Shown here: piece by piece, positions 11,924 to 22,514 of the stretch
Layout of the letters: the number at the start of each line of letters is the position of its first letter
Numbering within the stretch: the first letter of the stretch is position 1
DNA from: Deinococcus detaillensis
Lineage (GTDB): Bacteria > Deinococcota > Deinococci > Deinococcales > Deinococcaceae
Direction: 5' to 3'
Assembly (NCBI RefSeq): GCF_007280555.1
Contig: NZ_VKDB01000016.1
Span: 1 to 64,000 of the forward strand
Length of the DNA: 64,000 nucleotides
The notes under the pieces: model-generated
The model's input: only the letters and a program-made list of their open reading frames with translations
Databases searched by the model: none
What the model was told of the DNA's origin: nothing
Position numbers and translations under genes: made by a program

Positions 11924-12130
11924 CTAGTTTTTGCGCTCGTCCATACGCCGCTGCTCTTTGTAGTCATACGGCGGGTCAGCGTCAAACTGGCCTTCAAAAT
12001 CCAGAACCCGGAGTTGCCGCTGATAAATATAATCCTCAAGCGCCTTCAGCACGGCGGCGTCAGCGCCCTCTTGCCCAGTGATGGTCTGTAGATGCCTCAC
12101 CAGTTCGTCGGGAAGTTGCACGGTGGTCAT
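11924..12130 (-). CDS. VapB-like antitoxin, possibly truncated
   Basis: The 68-residue protein begins TTVQLPDELVRHLQTI and ends near DADPPYDYKEQRRMDERKN, the style of type II antitoxins of the VapB/DUF2191 kind. It starts three bases after the stop of the gene at 12134. After the amber stop at 11924-11926 the same frame stays open to 11846 and encodes AFLAVLAKAPKVEPAIEDRL. That resembles the segment REKFGERMALVPVMEPASEDRP in the upstream gene, so the TAG may be a recent nonsense mutation. No PIN-domain toxin follows. Confidence 0.55.
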   Translation of the reverse strand: MTTVQLPDELVRHLQTITGQEGADAAVLKALEDYIYQRQLRVLDFEGQFDADPPYDYKEQRRMDERKN

Positions 12131-12133
12131 GGC

Positions 12134-12361
12134 TTATTTTACTCGCTTCAGCCTCCGCTTTGGCTCTGTGGTGGGCGTGGGGCGGTCTTCAGAAGCGGGT
12201 TCCATTACGGGAACGAGAGCCATCCGTTCGCCAAATTTTTCGCGGCTCCCCTTAACGGCCCGTGTTTGCAAATAAGCCGAGCCTCTGTACTTCTCCACAA
12301 AGAACGAAAGCGCCGCCGCTTCCGGCGTGGGCTGCTCGGTCAGCGCCGTCAATTCCTCCAC
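12134..12361 (-). CDS. small antitoxin-like hypothetical protein
   Basis: From GTG 12361 this encodes 75 residues including FFVEKYRGSAYLQTRAVKGS and a basic tail PTTEPKRRLKRVK. Its stop is three bases before the antitoxin-like gene, so the two form an operon-like pair. The segment near MALVPVMEPASEDRP resembles the read-through part of the next gene, suggesting shared ancestry. Start choice is uncertain and no function is recognised. Confidence 0.4.
   Translation of the reverse strand: MEELTALTEQPTPEAAALSFFVEKYRGSAYLQTRAVKGSREKFGERMALVPVMEPASEDRPTPTTEPKRRLKRVK
12149..12185 (+). repeat. 37-bp direct repeat, copy 2
   Basis: Begins CAGCCTCCGCTTTGGCTC and matches 10895-10931 at 34 of 37 bases. 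It lies in the 3' end of the minus-strand gene at 12134-12361. Confidence 0.8.
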
Positions 12362-12603
12362 CGGCTCCCCTAAACGTTACGCGGTGGTTGTCCCCCGACT
12401 TGCCCTGTGCCAATCCAACCTTAACCTTTTTTATTTTGCCTGCGCCGCCCAAAGCGTTAGGCTCATGGCACCTTCCCGCGCCCGGCGGGTCAACTCACGC
12501 TCCGCTGACTTGTTTGCTTTCTAATACCAATTCGGCACGGCCCGTTCAGATCCCTTCACCAAAAGCCCCATTCTCAAGCAGTCCAAAGCGGTGAATCCAA
12601 ACC

Positions 12604-14853
<2,250 letters not shown>

Positions 14854-14873
14854 AACCTCTCAAGTCAAATTAC

Positions 14874-14904
14874 GCTGGCCTGCCCCTTACTCCGGCGGGC
14901 CAGC
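14874..14904. terminator. long GC hairpin after ppk1
   Basis: An 11-bp stem with one G-U pair (14874-14884 with 14894-14904) and a nine-base loop lies 20 bases after the ppk1 stop. It is not followed by a clear T run, so it may stabilise or terminate the transcript. The loop contains the stop codon of the minus-strand small gene. Confidence 0.45.
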
Positions 14905-15039
14905 ATAGTTTGGCCCCACGTAAGGTCCGCTGCCTTCCGGCCCGTCACCCATTTGCCGCATGGCCTTGTTCAGCCGCGCTTGGCGCACACCCATCCACAC
15001 CGCGAGGCCGATAAACCCGCCCAAGAAGAGAAGTCCCAT
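14887..15039 (-). CDS. small single-pass membrane protein, 50 aa
   Basis: ATG at 15039 opens a 50-residue frame: a hydrophobic helix LLFLGGFIGLAVWMGV (residues 3-18), then basic RQARLNKAMRQMG and a Gly/Pro-rich tail ending AGPPE. The pattern (one membrane helix, then a basic cytoplasmic flank) is typical of bacterial small membrane proteins. The nearest ribosome-like site, AGGAG, is rather far upstream. It lies alone between ppk1 and alaS. Function unknown. Confidence 0.5.
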   Translation of the reverse strand: MGLLFLGGFIGLAVWMGVRQARLNKAMRQMGDGPEGSGPYVGPNYAGPPE

Positions 15040-15126
15040 GCCACTGAGTATGCGCTCCTACTTAAACAAGTTCCCAACGTTCCCTCCGGCACGGCGTCAC
15101 TTTGGCCCGCCGTTATACTGCTGAAC

Positions 15127-17814
15127 ATGACTTCTGCGCGTACCACAACCCTGACCACCGCCCAAATCCGCGAGAAATTTCTGCACTTTTTTGAGTCCAA
15201 AGAGCATTTGCGCTTGCCCTCGCACTCCAGCATTGCGCCCGATCCGACCACGCTGTTCACGGTGGCGGGCATGCAGCCGTTCAAGCCGCAGTTCATGGGC
15301 GCTGCCGCCAAGTTTGAAGAGGGCGCGAGCAAGCGTGTGACCACCGCCCAGAAGTGCATCCGGGTGGGCGACATCGAAAACGTGGGCCGCACCCGCCGCC
15401 ACCTGAGCCTGTTTGAGATGATGGGCAACTTTTCGTTTGGCGATTACTTCAAGCGTGAGGCGATCAGTTGGGCCTGGGAGTTTCTGACCGAGCCGCAGTG
15501 GATGAACATGAACGCCGAGCAGATGTACGTGACCATCTACGAGGACGACGACGAGGCGTTCGGTTACTGGACGCAGGACATCGGCCTGGACCCCAGCCAC
15601 ATTCACCGCTTCGGCGCGGACGAGAACTTCTGGCCTGCCGACGCGCCCGCCAAGGGGCCGAATGGACCGTGCGGGCCTTGCAGCGAGATTTTTTATGACC
15701 GTGGGCCGAAGTACGGCGACGATTCGTGGGCCGACTATCACCAGACCCGCGAGAGCGCCCGCTTTCTGGAAGTCTGGAACTTGGTGTTTCCGCAATACGA
15801 CCGCCAAGAACCGCAGGCGGACGGCACGCCAACTTTGAAAGATTTGCCGTTCAAGAATATCGACACCGGCATGGGCCTGGAGCGCGTCGCCAGCGTGGTA
15901 CAGGACGTACCCGACTTTTACAGCAACGATGTATTTTTGCCGCTGATCGAGAAGATTGCCGAGCTGTCGGGCAAGCCGTATGAGGGCGAGCAGAGCGTGT
16001 CTCACCGGGTGGTGGCCGAACACGCCCGCGCCGTGAGCATGACGGTGGCCGACGGCGTGGCACTGAGCAACACCGGACGCGGCTACGTGATCCGCAAGAT
16101 TCTGCGCCGCGCTTCCCGGCACGCCTACTTACTGGGCCTGCGCGAACCGAGCATCTACAAACTGGTGCCGCTGGTGGTGCAGAGCATGGGCGAAGCGTAC
16201 CCAGAATTGAAAGAAAATCAGAGCCGAATTGAAGCGGCTTTGAAGGGTGAGGAAGAGCGGTTTTTGCGGACATTGGAGAGTGGGATTCAGCGGTTGGACG
16301 CCTTACTGAATCAGCAGGAAAAAGACAGCGTATTGAGTGGTCAAGACGCCTTCACTCTCTACGGCACTTACGGCTTTCCCATCGACCTGACCCGCGAGAT
16401 TGCCGAGGAGTACGGCGTCAGCATTGACGAGGCGGGCTTTGATAAAGCGCTGGCCGAGGATCAGGAACTGGCGCGGGCAGGAAGCAAGTACGGCAAGTCC
16501 GAACTGTTCGGCGGCGCAGACGAAACGCTGGCCAATGTGCCGCCCACCGAATTTGTCGGCTACGGGCAGCTTGAGGCGTCGGGGTTGGTGCAGGCCATTG
16601 TCAGCGGCGGCGAGAGCTTGCCCCACCTTCCGGCGGGCAGCGAGGCGCAGGTCGTGCTGCACCGCACGCCCCTGTATGCCGAGGGCGGCGGTGAGGTGGG
16701 CGACACCGGGCGACTGGAGTGGGAAGGCGGCGAGGCGCAAGTATTAGATACACACAAAACCGCACAGGGCGTCTTCCTTCACCGCGTTTTGGTCGAGCGC
16801 GGCGAACTGGTGGTGGGACAGAAGGTGCAGGCCAGCGTCAACCCCGAGCGCCAGTCTACCGAGCGCCACCACACCGCCACCCACCTCTTGCACGCGGCTC
16901 TGCGGGCGGTGCTGGGCAGCGGCGTGCAGCAGAAAGGCTCGCTGGTGGCCCCCGAACGCCTGCGCTTTGACTTCTCGCACGGCGCGGCCCTCAGCGCCGA
17001 CGAACTCAGTCAGGTGGAACAACTGGTCAACCGCTGGATTACCGCCAACTTTGCCGTGACCTGGCAGCAGTTGCCAATTGCACAGGCGCGGGCAGCAGGC
17101 GCGATGGCCCTCTTCGGCGAGAAATACGGCGATGTGGTGCGAATGGTGACGGTGGAAGGCGGCGTGCCTTACGGCGAGGCAACCGTGACCAGCCTGGAAC
17201 TCTGCGGCGGCGCACACGTGGAGCGGACCGGCGACATTGGCGCGTTTGTGATCGTGGGCGATGAAAATGTGGCAGCGGGTGTGCGGCGCATTGAAGCCCT
17301 CACCGGAGACGTGGCGCTCAGATGGGTGCGTGAGCGCCTCACCTTGGCCAGCAAAGCGGCCAGCAGCCTTAACACCAGCCCCGAGCAGTTGCCGGAGCGG
17401 GTGGCTCAGCTTCAGTCTCAACTCAAAGCAGCCCAGCAAGAAACCGTACAGGTGCGCCGTCAACTCACCCAAGCTCAGATGGGCGGAGCGGGCGAGGGCG
17501 GCACCCAGACCCGCGAGTTGGGCGGCTTTAAGGTGGCGACGGCCCGTCTTAGCGGCATTGAAGCGGGCGAGCTACGCGGCGCAGCAGACAACCTGCTCGA
17601 CAAGAGCGGCGCGGATATGGCGATTGTGGTGGGCGACAAAGGGCTGGTTGTGAAGGCCACCAAAGACGCCGTGACACGCGGCGCACACGCGGGCCAACTC
17701 ATCAGCAAGCTGGCGGCAGCGGGCGGCGGCAAGGGCGGCGGGCGGCCCGATATGGCACAGGCGGGCGTGCAAGACCCGGAAGCGGCTTTGGGAGCGCTGG
17801 AAGGGGCTTTCTAG
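15127..17814 (+). CDS. alaS: alanine--tRNA ligase
   Basis: The 895-residue enzyme charges tRNA-Ala. The N-terminal class II core begins IREKFLHFFESKEHL and includes RVGDIENVGRTRRHLSLFEMMGN. The editing domain has the zinc ligands HHTATHLLH and CGGAH, and the C-terminal segment is the Gly-rich DHHA1-like oligomerisation region. A TATACT box (15114-15119) ends seven bases before the ATG at 15127, so translation is probably leaderless; in-frame codons upstream to 14953 are not conserved sequence. A strong terminator follows. Confidence 0.97.
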   Translation: MTSARTTTLTTAQIREKFLHFFESKEHLRLPSHSSIAPDPTTLFTVAGMQPFKPQFMGAAAKFEEGASKRVTTAQKCIRVGDIENVGRTRRHLSLFEMMGNFSFGDYFKREAISWAWEFLTEPQWMNMNAEQMYVTIYEDDDEAFGYWTQDIGLDPSHIHRFGADENFWPADAPAKGPNGPCGPCSEIFYDRGPKYGDDSWADYHQTRESARFLEVWNLVFPQYDRQEPQADGTPTLKDLPFKNIDTGMGLERVASVVQDVPDFYSNDVFLPLIEKIAELSGKPYEGEQSVSHRVVAEHARAVSMTVADGVALSNTGRGYVIRKILRRASRHAYLLGLREPSIYKLVPLVVQSMGEAYPELKENQSRIEAALKGEEERFLRTLESGIQRLDALLNQQEKDSVLSGQDAFTLYGTYGFPIDLTREIAEEYGVSIDEAGFDKALAEDQELARAGSKYGKSELFGGADETLANVPPTEFVGYGQLEASGLVQAIVSGGESLPHLPAGSEAQVVLHRTPLYAEGGGEVGDTGRLEWEGGEAQVLDTHKTAQGVFLHRVLVERGELVVGQKVQASVNPERQSTERHHTATHLLHAALRAVLGSGVQQKGSLVAPERLRFDFSHGAALSADELSQVEQLVNRWITANFAVTWQQLPIAQARAAGAMALFGEKYGDVVRMVTVEGGVPYGEATVTSLELCGGAHVERTGDIGAFVIVGDENVAAGVRRIEALTGDVALRWVRERLTLASKAASSLNTSPEQLPERVAQLQSQLKAAQQETVQVRRQLTQAQMGGAGEGGTQTRELGGFKVATARLSGIEAGELRGAADNLLDKSGADMAIVVGDKGLVVKATKDAVTRGAHAGQLISKLAAAGGGKGGGRPDMAQAGVQDPEAALGALEGAF

Positions 17815-17828
17815 GAGAGTCCAAACCC

Positions 17829-17869
17829 AAAGAAAGAACTCCGGCCACATGCACCGGAGTTCTTTCTTT
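17829..17869. terminator. bidirectional terminator between alaS and the AAA ATPase gene
   Basis: A perfect 16-bp inverted repeat, AAAGAAAGAACTCCGG with its complement, and a nine-base loop. T-rich ends on both strands allow it to end both converging genes. Confidence 0.92.
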
Positions 17870-17887
17870 GAAGGGCCAAGCAGTCGC

Positions 17888-19237
17888 TCAGGCGCTTTGC
17901 AGCCGCAACCGGGTTGGGCAGGGCTGGTCTTTTGCCGCAGACAACTGAGTGCCGCACAGCTCGGCCCAATCGCTTTCCGCCGCGCTTAGATTGCCGCGCC
18001 GCTCCAGCAAGTACTCCTGCACGCGGGCCATGCTGAGGGTCTGTTCAGGGATGCGCTGGGCCAGGGCACTGGCGCGGGCTTCTTCCAGCTCGGGAAAGAA
18101 GCGACGCAGCATTCCAGCGATCTGAGTAGTGCTGGCGTTGCTGATCTGAATATGGCGATCCGCTCGGCCCGGACGGATTAGCGCCGGATCGAGGTCGCCG
18201 AGGTGGTTGGTGGTCATAAAGGTCAGGCGGCCCTCACCCGCTGCCACACCGTCCAGTGCGTTGAGCAGGCCGTTAAAACTCAGCTTGACGCTGGGGCTAC
18301 GCGGCTCGCGGCCCTTGAACACGGCGTCGATGTCTTCCAGCAGCAGCAGGGCGCGGTTCGGCAAGCTGGAGAGCAGGGCGCTGAGCCGGTCATCCGAGAG
18401 ATCAGGCGTGGCCAGATTCAGCACGCAGATATTCAGCCCCGCTGCGCCCGCCAGAGCCGCCACCAAGCTGCTCTTGCCGTTGCCCGGCGGGCCGTGCAGC
18501 AGGTAGCCCCGGCGGTAAGGAATGCCCATTTCAGCGTACCAGGCCTGATCGGTGCCGAACTCCAGCACGTCGGCCAGCACGTTTTCGAGCAGATCCGCCG
18601 CGTAGACCAGACTGCTCAGGGGCCGAACCTTGCGGCGCTCAGCCACCTGCCAGTCGTTGTACTGGGGAATATGGATTTCCAGTTTGCCGCTGTTGGCTCC
18701 GGCGGTGGCCGTGTACGCCTCGCGCAGCAGTTCCGGCAAAATCTGGCGGGAAGCCGAGAACAGCCGTAGGGTCAGCGTCTGGGTGTAGCCGAGCAGCCGC
18801 TGATCCTGGCCGCTCTGCTTTTCGCGGCTGGGACGGGCCAGCAGCCAGTGGCCCCGGTAGCGCAGCAGCGTCTGACCGCTGAGCGGAATCAGGCGCACCG
18901 TGATCTCGTCGCCGTCAGCGTCAGTGCCCACCGGCAGGTTGTGGCCGCCGAGCTGTTCGTTGTAGCGCGTGACAATGCCGAGGTGTCGCAGCCGTTTGCC
19001 CTGCGGTTGAGCGGCCAGCCAGGCGGTGAGCCAGGTGTAGGCCGCGTCGTCGCCCTGCACTTCTACGGTCAGGGTCAAGCGGTTTTTGAGGCGCTGGATC
19101 ATCTCGCCGGGCAAGTTCCGCAGGTAAGCGGCCACCGCGCCCAGAATGCCGAGCATCAAGCCGCCCTGCGCGAAGGCATTGCCGCTGAAGGTCGTGGAAA
19201 TAAGGTGGATAAAGTCCTGAAAAAAAGTGTGCAACAT
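17888..19237 (-). CDS. membrane-anchored AAA ATPase, BCS1-like
   Basis: The 449-residue protein has an N-terminal hydrophobic helix (GGLMLGILGAVAAYL), a BCS1-type N-terminal domain, and a C-terminal AAA module with Walker A GPPGNGKSS, Walker B LLLLEDID and the sensor segment FMTTNHLGDLDPALIRPGRAD. That order (membrane helix, BCS1 domain, AAA) matches mitochondrial Bcs1, which translocates folded iron-sulfur protein. Bacterial members are poorly studied. ATG 19237 is preferred over an upstream GTG at 19321 because the protein then begins just before the anchor. Confidence 0.85.
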   Translation of the reverse strand: MLHTFFQDFIHLISTTFSGNAFAQGGLMLGILGAVAAYLRNLPGEMIQRLKNRLTLTVEVQGDDAAYTWLTAWLAAQPQGKRLRHLGIVTRYNEQLGGHNLPVGTDADGDEITVRLIPLSGQTLLRYRGHWLLARPSREKQSGQDQRLLGYTQTLTLRLFSASRQILPELLREAYTATAGANSGKLEIHIPQYNDWQVAERRKVRPLSSLVYAADLLENVLADVLEFGTDQAWYAEMGIPYRRGYLLHGPPGNGKSSLVAALAGAAGLNICVLNLATPDLSDDRLSALLSSLPNRALLLLEDIDAVFKGREPRSPSVKLSFNGLLNALDGVAAGEGRLTFMTTNHLGDLDPALIRPGRADRHIQISNASTTQIAGMLRRFFPELEEARASALAQRIPEQTLSMARVQEYLLERRGNLSAAESDWAELCGTQLSAAKDQPCPTRLRLQSA

Positions 19238-19496
19238 AATAAAGGTCGCTGCCAGTGCAGAGGCAGACGTTTCTGAATCGGAGGTAAAAGTTTGAGAGGC
19301 GGTCAGCCAGTAGCGCCGCACGCAGCGTTTGACCCCCTGACTCTAATCTCTCCTGCACATCCGCGCCTGCGCGAAATGGCGGCGCAGAGCTAGGCTAACT
19401 GGCTCAGCTTGACCGCTGATTCGCGTTCTCACTCCTCAGCTAAGCTATGCTCCACCAGAAATCTCTTTCACTGTGCTGCATCTTCTGATATCAAGC

Positions 19497-20459
19497 TCAG
19501 CAGAGCGGGTTACCCGCATCAAATCTCTCCCCCACCTTCAAGTTGCTGCCGCGCTGCCAGTCGGCGGCGGACATGGCTTTTTTGCCTTCCGGCTGCACCG
19601 TTCGGATGAGCAGTGCGCCCGCACCGCAGGCCACCCGCAGTCCCTCGGCACTGACTTCGAGCAGCTCGGCGGGCTGACCCGCGCCTTCGGTAGGCCGCAG
19701 CTCCAACAACTGCATATCCAACAGCTTGAGCCGCTTTCCGCCCACGAAAGCGCTGGTTTTCGGCCAGGCATACACGCCCCGGTAGCGGTCGTAAATGGCC
19801 CGCGCCGAATCCGCCCAGCGCACGTCACCGTCGGACTTGTCCAGCATCGGGGCGTGGGTGGCATGAGCGCCGTTTTGGGCAGTGGGCGTCAGGGTATCCA
19901 GGGTATCCAGCGCCCGCACGATCAAGCGGGCGGCCTGAGTTTGCAGCGCCGCAGAAAGATCCAAGCTCGTCCAGTCCGACGCAATCGGCAGCGCTTCCTG
20001 AAGCAAAATCGGCCCGGTGTCCATGCCCACGTTAGTCTGCATGATAGTGGTTCCGGTGGTGTCCAGCCCCGAAATCAGCGCCCACTGAATCGGAGCCGCG
20101 CCGCGCAACTGGGGCAGCAAACTGGTGTGGGTATTCAGGAAACCGTATTTCGGAACTTCCAAGAGTGCAGCGGGCAAAATCTTGCCGTACGCGCAAGTTA
20201 CCGCCACTTCCGCACCGCTGCCGCGCAACACCACTTCAAAGTCGGTGTTCTTTTTGAGACGGGTCGGCTGCGCGAGGGGCAAGCCCAGTTCGGCGGCGCG
20301 GGCGGCTATCGGCGGCGCAGTCAGCTTCAGGCCGCGTCCGACGGGTTTGTCTGGCTGGGCCACCACCAAGACCACTTCGTGCGCGGCCAAGATGGCGTCC
20401 AGCACCGGCAGCGCGAAAGCAGGCGAGCCGAAGAAGGCAACCTTACGGCGCTGACTCAA
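19497..20459 (-). CDS. fmt: methionyl-tRNA formyltransferase
   Basis: The 320-residue enzyme formylates initiator Met-tRNA. It carries VAFFGSPAFALPVL, AYGKILPAALLEVPKYGFLN and the active-site loop NTHTSLLPQLRGAAPIQWA, in which Asn, His and the later Asp (VGMDTGPIL) are catalytic. It begins with TTG inside a TTGA overlap with def, giving the common def-fmt coupled order. Confidence 0.96.
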   Translation of the reverse strand: MSQRRKVAFFGSPAFALPVLDAILAAHEVVLVVAQPDKPVGRGLKLTAPPIAARAAELGLPLAQPTRLKKNTDFEVVLRGSGAEVAVTCAYGKILPAALLEVPKYGFLNTHTSLLPQLRGAAPIQWALISGLDTTGTTIMQTNVGMDTGPILLQEALPIASDWTSLDLSAALQTQAARLIVRALDTLDTLTPTAQNGAHATHAPMLDKSDGDVRWADSARAIYDRYRGVYAWPKTSAFVGGKRLKLLDMQLLELRPTEGAGQPAELLEVSAEGLRVACGAGALLIRTVQPEGKKAMSAADWQRGSNLKVGERFDAGNPLC

Positions 20460-21124
20460 CCTTCCAACTCTTTGAGATTGGCTTTGGCTTGCCGCTGCAA
20501 CGCGCTCAGTTCCCTGCGGTACTCGTCGGTCACGCTGGCGGGCAAGTGATCCAAAAACAGCACGCCGCTCAGGTGATCCATTTCATGCTGAAAGACGCGG
20601 GCCAGATAATCCTCAGCCTCGACGCTCTGGGACTTGCCGTCCAGATCAAAATAATCGATCCGCACGGCCCGGTTTCGCTTGACGCCTTCTTCGTAAATGT
20701 TGGGAATACTCAGGCAGCCTTCGGTGAGGTCCGCATCTTTTTTCTTGTTGAGTACCGTCATCACCGGATTGACGAACACGAAGTCACGTAGCACCTTACT
20801 TCTGAGGGGCCGGTCTTGGCCTTCGTTTTCTTCTTCGTCGTCTTCGTACTCGACAGCCACAAAGAGGCGCTGCGACAAGCCGACTTGCGGCGCGGCAATA
20901 CCGACACCCCGCGCTTCAAACATGGTTTCGAGCAAGCTGCGGGCGACTTGTTTGAGGCTGGCGGCAGCGTAACCCGGCACGTTCACGGGCGCGGCAAAGT
21001 CGCTGACGGCATTGGCTTTGCGGCGCAGCACCGGATCGCCGTAGAGGCGCAGCGGGTAGACGCTGGGCTGGGGGCGCAGCACTTTGGGTTTGAGCGCAGG
21101 GGGTTTGAGGACAGGATTAGGCAC
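20456..21124 (-). CDS. def: peptide deformylase
   Basis: The 222-residue metalloenzyme removes the N-formyl group from new proteins. All three family motifs are visible: GVGIAAPQVG, EGCLSIPN and QHEMDHLSG (the HExxH metal site). An acidic insert DDEEENEGQD sits between motifs 1 and 2, and the N-terminal 30 residues are a Pro/Lys-rich extension. Start is GTG at 21124. It overlaps fmt by four bases. Confidence 0.96.
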   Translation of the reverse strand: MPNPVLKPPALKPKVLRPQPSVYPLRLYGDPVLRRKANAVSDFAAPVNVPGYAAASLKQVARSLLETMFEARGVGIAAPQVGLSQRLFVAVEYEDDEEENEGQDRPLRSKVLRDFVFVNPVMTVLNKKKDADLTEGCLSIPNIYEEGVKRNRAVRIDYFDLDGKSQSVEAEDYLARVFQHEMDHLSGVLFLDHLPASVTDEYRRELSALQRQAKANLKELEG

Positions 21125-21269
21125 AGTGCCGCTTATTTTACGGCATTTGGGTCAGGCTGCGGGAACACGCCTCACCAAGTTGAGCGCCCAGCCCCGAGCT
21201 TGGGTACCGGGTTTGGGTATCCATTCGGCCGCTCACCCTCCGTCAGCTCCTCACTGCTAGCCTGCGTCT

Positions 21270-21767
21270 ATGAAACGCCCCACCGTGTTGCTGCTGGCCC
21301 TCCTGCTCGGCAGCAGCCAAGCCGCCACCTTTAAGAGCAAAGCCTACCCCTACACCCTCAGCGTGCCCGACGACTGGCAAAGCAAAAAAGTCGCGGGCGT
21401 AGACGTGGCCCTCGCCGCGCCGAGCAGCGGCGGCAGCGTGCCCGCCAGCTTCAATGTCACCGTGACCAAATCGGCCACCTCGCTCAAAGTCACGCTGGCC
21501 GACGTGCGGGCTTTGGCCCTTCAGCAAGCCGGTGAAACAGTCAAAAACCTTCAAATGCTCAGCGACGCCGACGTCAAAGTCAGCGGCTTGCCGGGCCACC
21601 TGCTCAACTATGTCGGCAGCCAGCAAAACGTGTCGATGCACTGGGTTCAGGTGTTTACCATCAAAAACAACCTGACCTATATTCTGACGTTCGCCGCGCC
21701 GCAGGCCAACTTCGACGCCGACAAATTGATTGCCAACACCATGCTTAACAGCTTCAAGATCAACTGA
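21270..21767 (+). CDS. secreted PsbP/DcrB-like hypothetical protein
   Basis: A 165-residue protein with a clear signal peptide (MKRPTVLLLALLLGSSQAA) and a mature domain starting YPYTLSVPDDWQSKK. The wording SVPxxW and the final TILNSFKIN-like helix recall the PsbP/DUF1795 fold found in envelope proteins. A TAGCCT box (21258-21263) ends six bases before the ATG, so the transcript is probably leaderless. Role unknown. Confidence 0.7.
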   Translation: MKRPTVLLLALLLGSSQAATFKSKAYPYTLSVPDDWQSKKVAGVDVALAAPSSGGSVPASFNVTVTKSATSLKVTLADVRALALQQAGETVKNLQMLSDADVKVSGLPGHLLNYVGSQQNVSMHWVQVFTIKNNLTYILTFAAPQANFDADKLIANTMLNSFKIN

Positions 21768-21965
21768 AGGCTGGGCGCGTGAGGAGGCCAGTGCTCTGAG
21801 CGCAGCAGGCCCAACGCGCCGAGCGTTCAGAAGGCTTTAGGTGTGTCTCACGCTGGCTAAGCGCCGGCGTCTTACCGTTGGAAAGGAAGAACCCATACCA
21901 TTTTCTGCCGCCCGCTTCTCGGCGTGGTGCAGGCAGTCAGGGGAAGTGGGTAAGGAGGCACCATC

Positions 21966-22445
21966 ATGGCTTTTGATCTCAACAGCTTGACCAATCTATT
22001 CGGCGGCAACCAAGACCCCCAGGCCCAGCAAATGCACCAGCGCATGTCGCAGGCGGCTGACCCCCGCGACACCAACGGCGACGGCGTTGTCAGCCCTGAA
22101 GAAGCCGCCGCTTACGTCCACAGCTACTTGCAGCAGGCCAGCCCCGAAGAGCGCAGCCAGGTGCTGGGCGGCTACTTCCAGAACATGCCGCAGGAGCAGC
22201 GCCAGCAAATTGGCAACGCCATCGTCCAAGACCCCAACAACCCCGTGCAGAGCGTCAATGCCAATGATCCGGCTGAACTTGCCAACGCGTATAGCCAAGC
22301 TGCGCAGGCCCCGGTACAAAATGGCAAAAGCCCGTTGGAGTCGGCGTTCGGACAAGGCGGAATGCTCAGCAGCCCCCTCGTCAAAGCCGGATTGGTGGGC
22401 TTGGCCGGTGTGATCGGCAGCCAACTTCTGCGCGGCAACCGCTAA
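21966..22445 (+). CDS. hypothetical protein with an EF-hand-like loop
   Basis: A 159-residue protein rich in Gln and Ala. Residues around 36-47 read DTNGDGVVSPEE, a canonical 12-residue calcium loop (D-x-N-x-D-G, final E). A weakly hydrophobic C-terminal segment (LVKAGLVGLAGVIGSQLL) could associate with a membrane or other copies. AAGGAGG lies just upstream of the ATG. It stands alone between two unrelated genes and function is unknown. Confidence 0.7.
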   Translation: MAFDLNSLTNLFGGNQDPQAQQMHQRMSQAADPRDTNGDGVVSPEEAAAYVHSYLQQASPEERSQVLGGYFQNMPQEQRQQIGNAIVQDPNNPVQSVNANDPAELANAYSQAAQAPVQNGKSPLESAFGQGGMLSSPLVKAGLVGLAGVIGSQLLRGNR

Positions 22446-22514
22446 AACCCAATTGACCTTGAGTCTCGCTTAGAGACGGCCTCAAACTGCGCCCAAGTGG
22501 TTTAGACTGGTGCC

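Noticed and set aside
12431..12466. Eleven-codon minus-strand frame with a weak ribosome site upstream of the antitoxin-like cluster
   Set aside because: Too short and unsupported by composition or position to call a gene.
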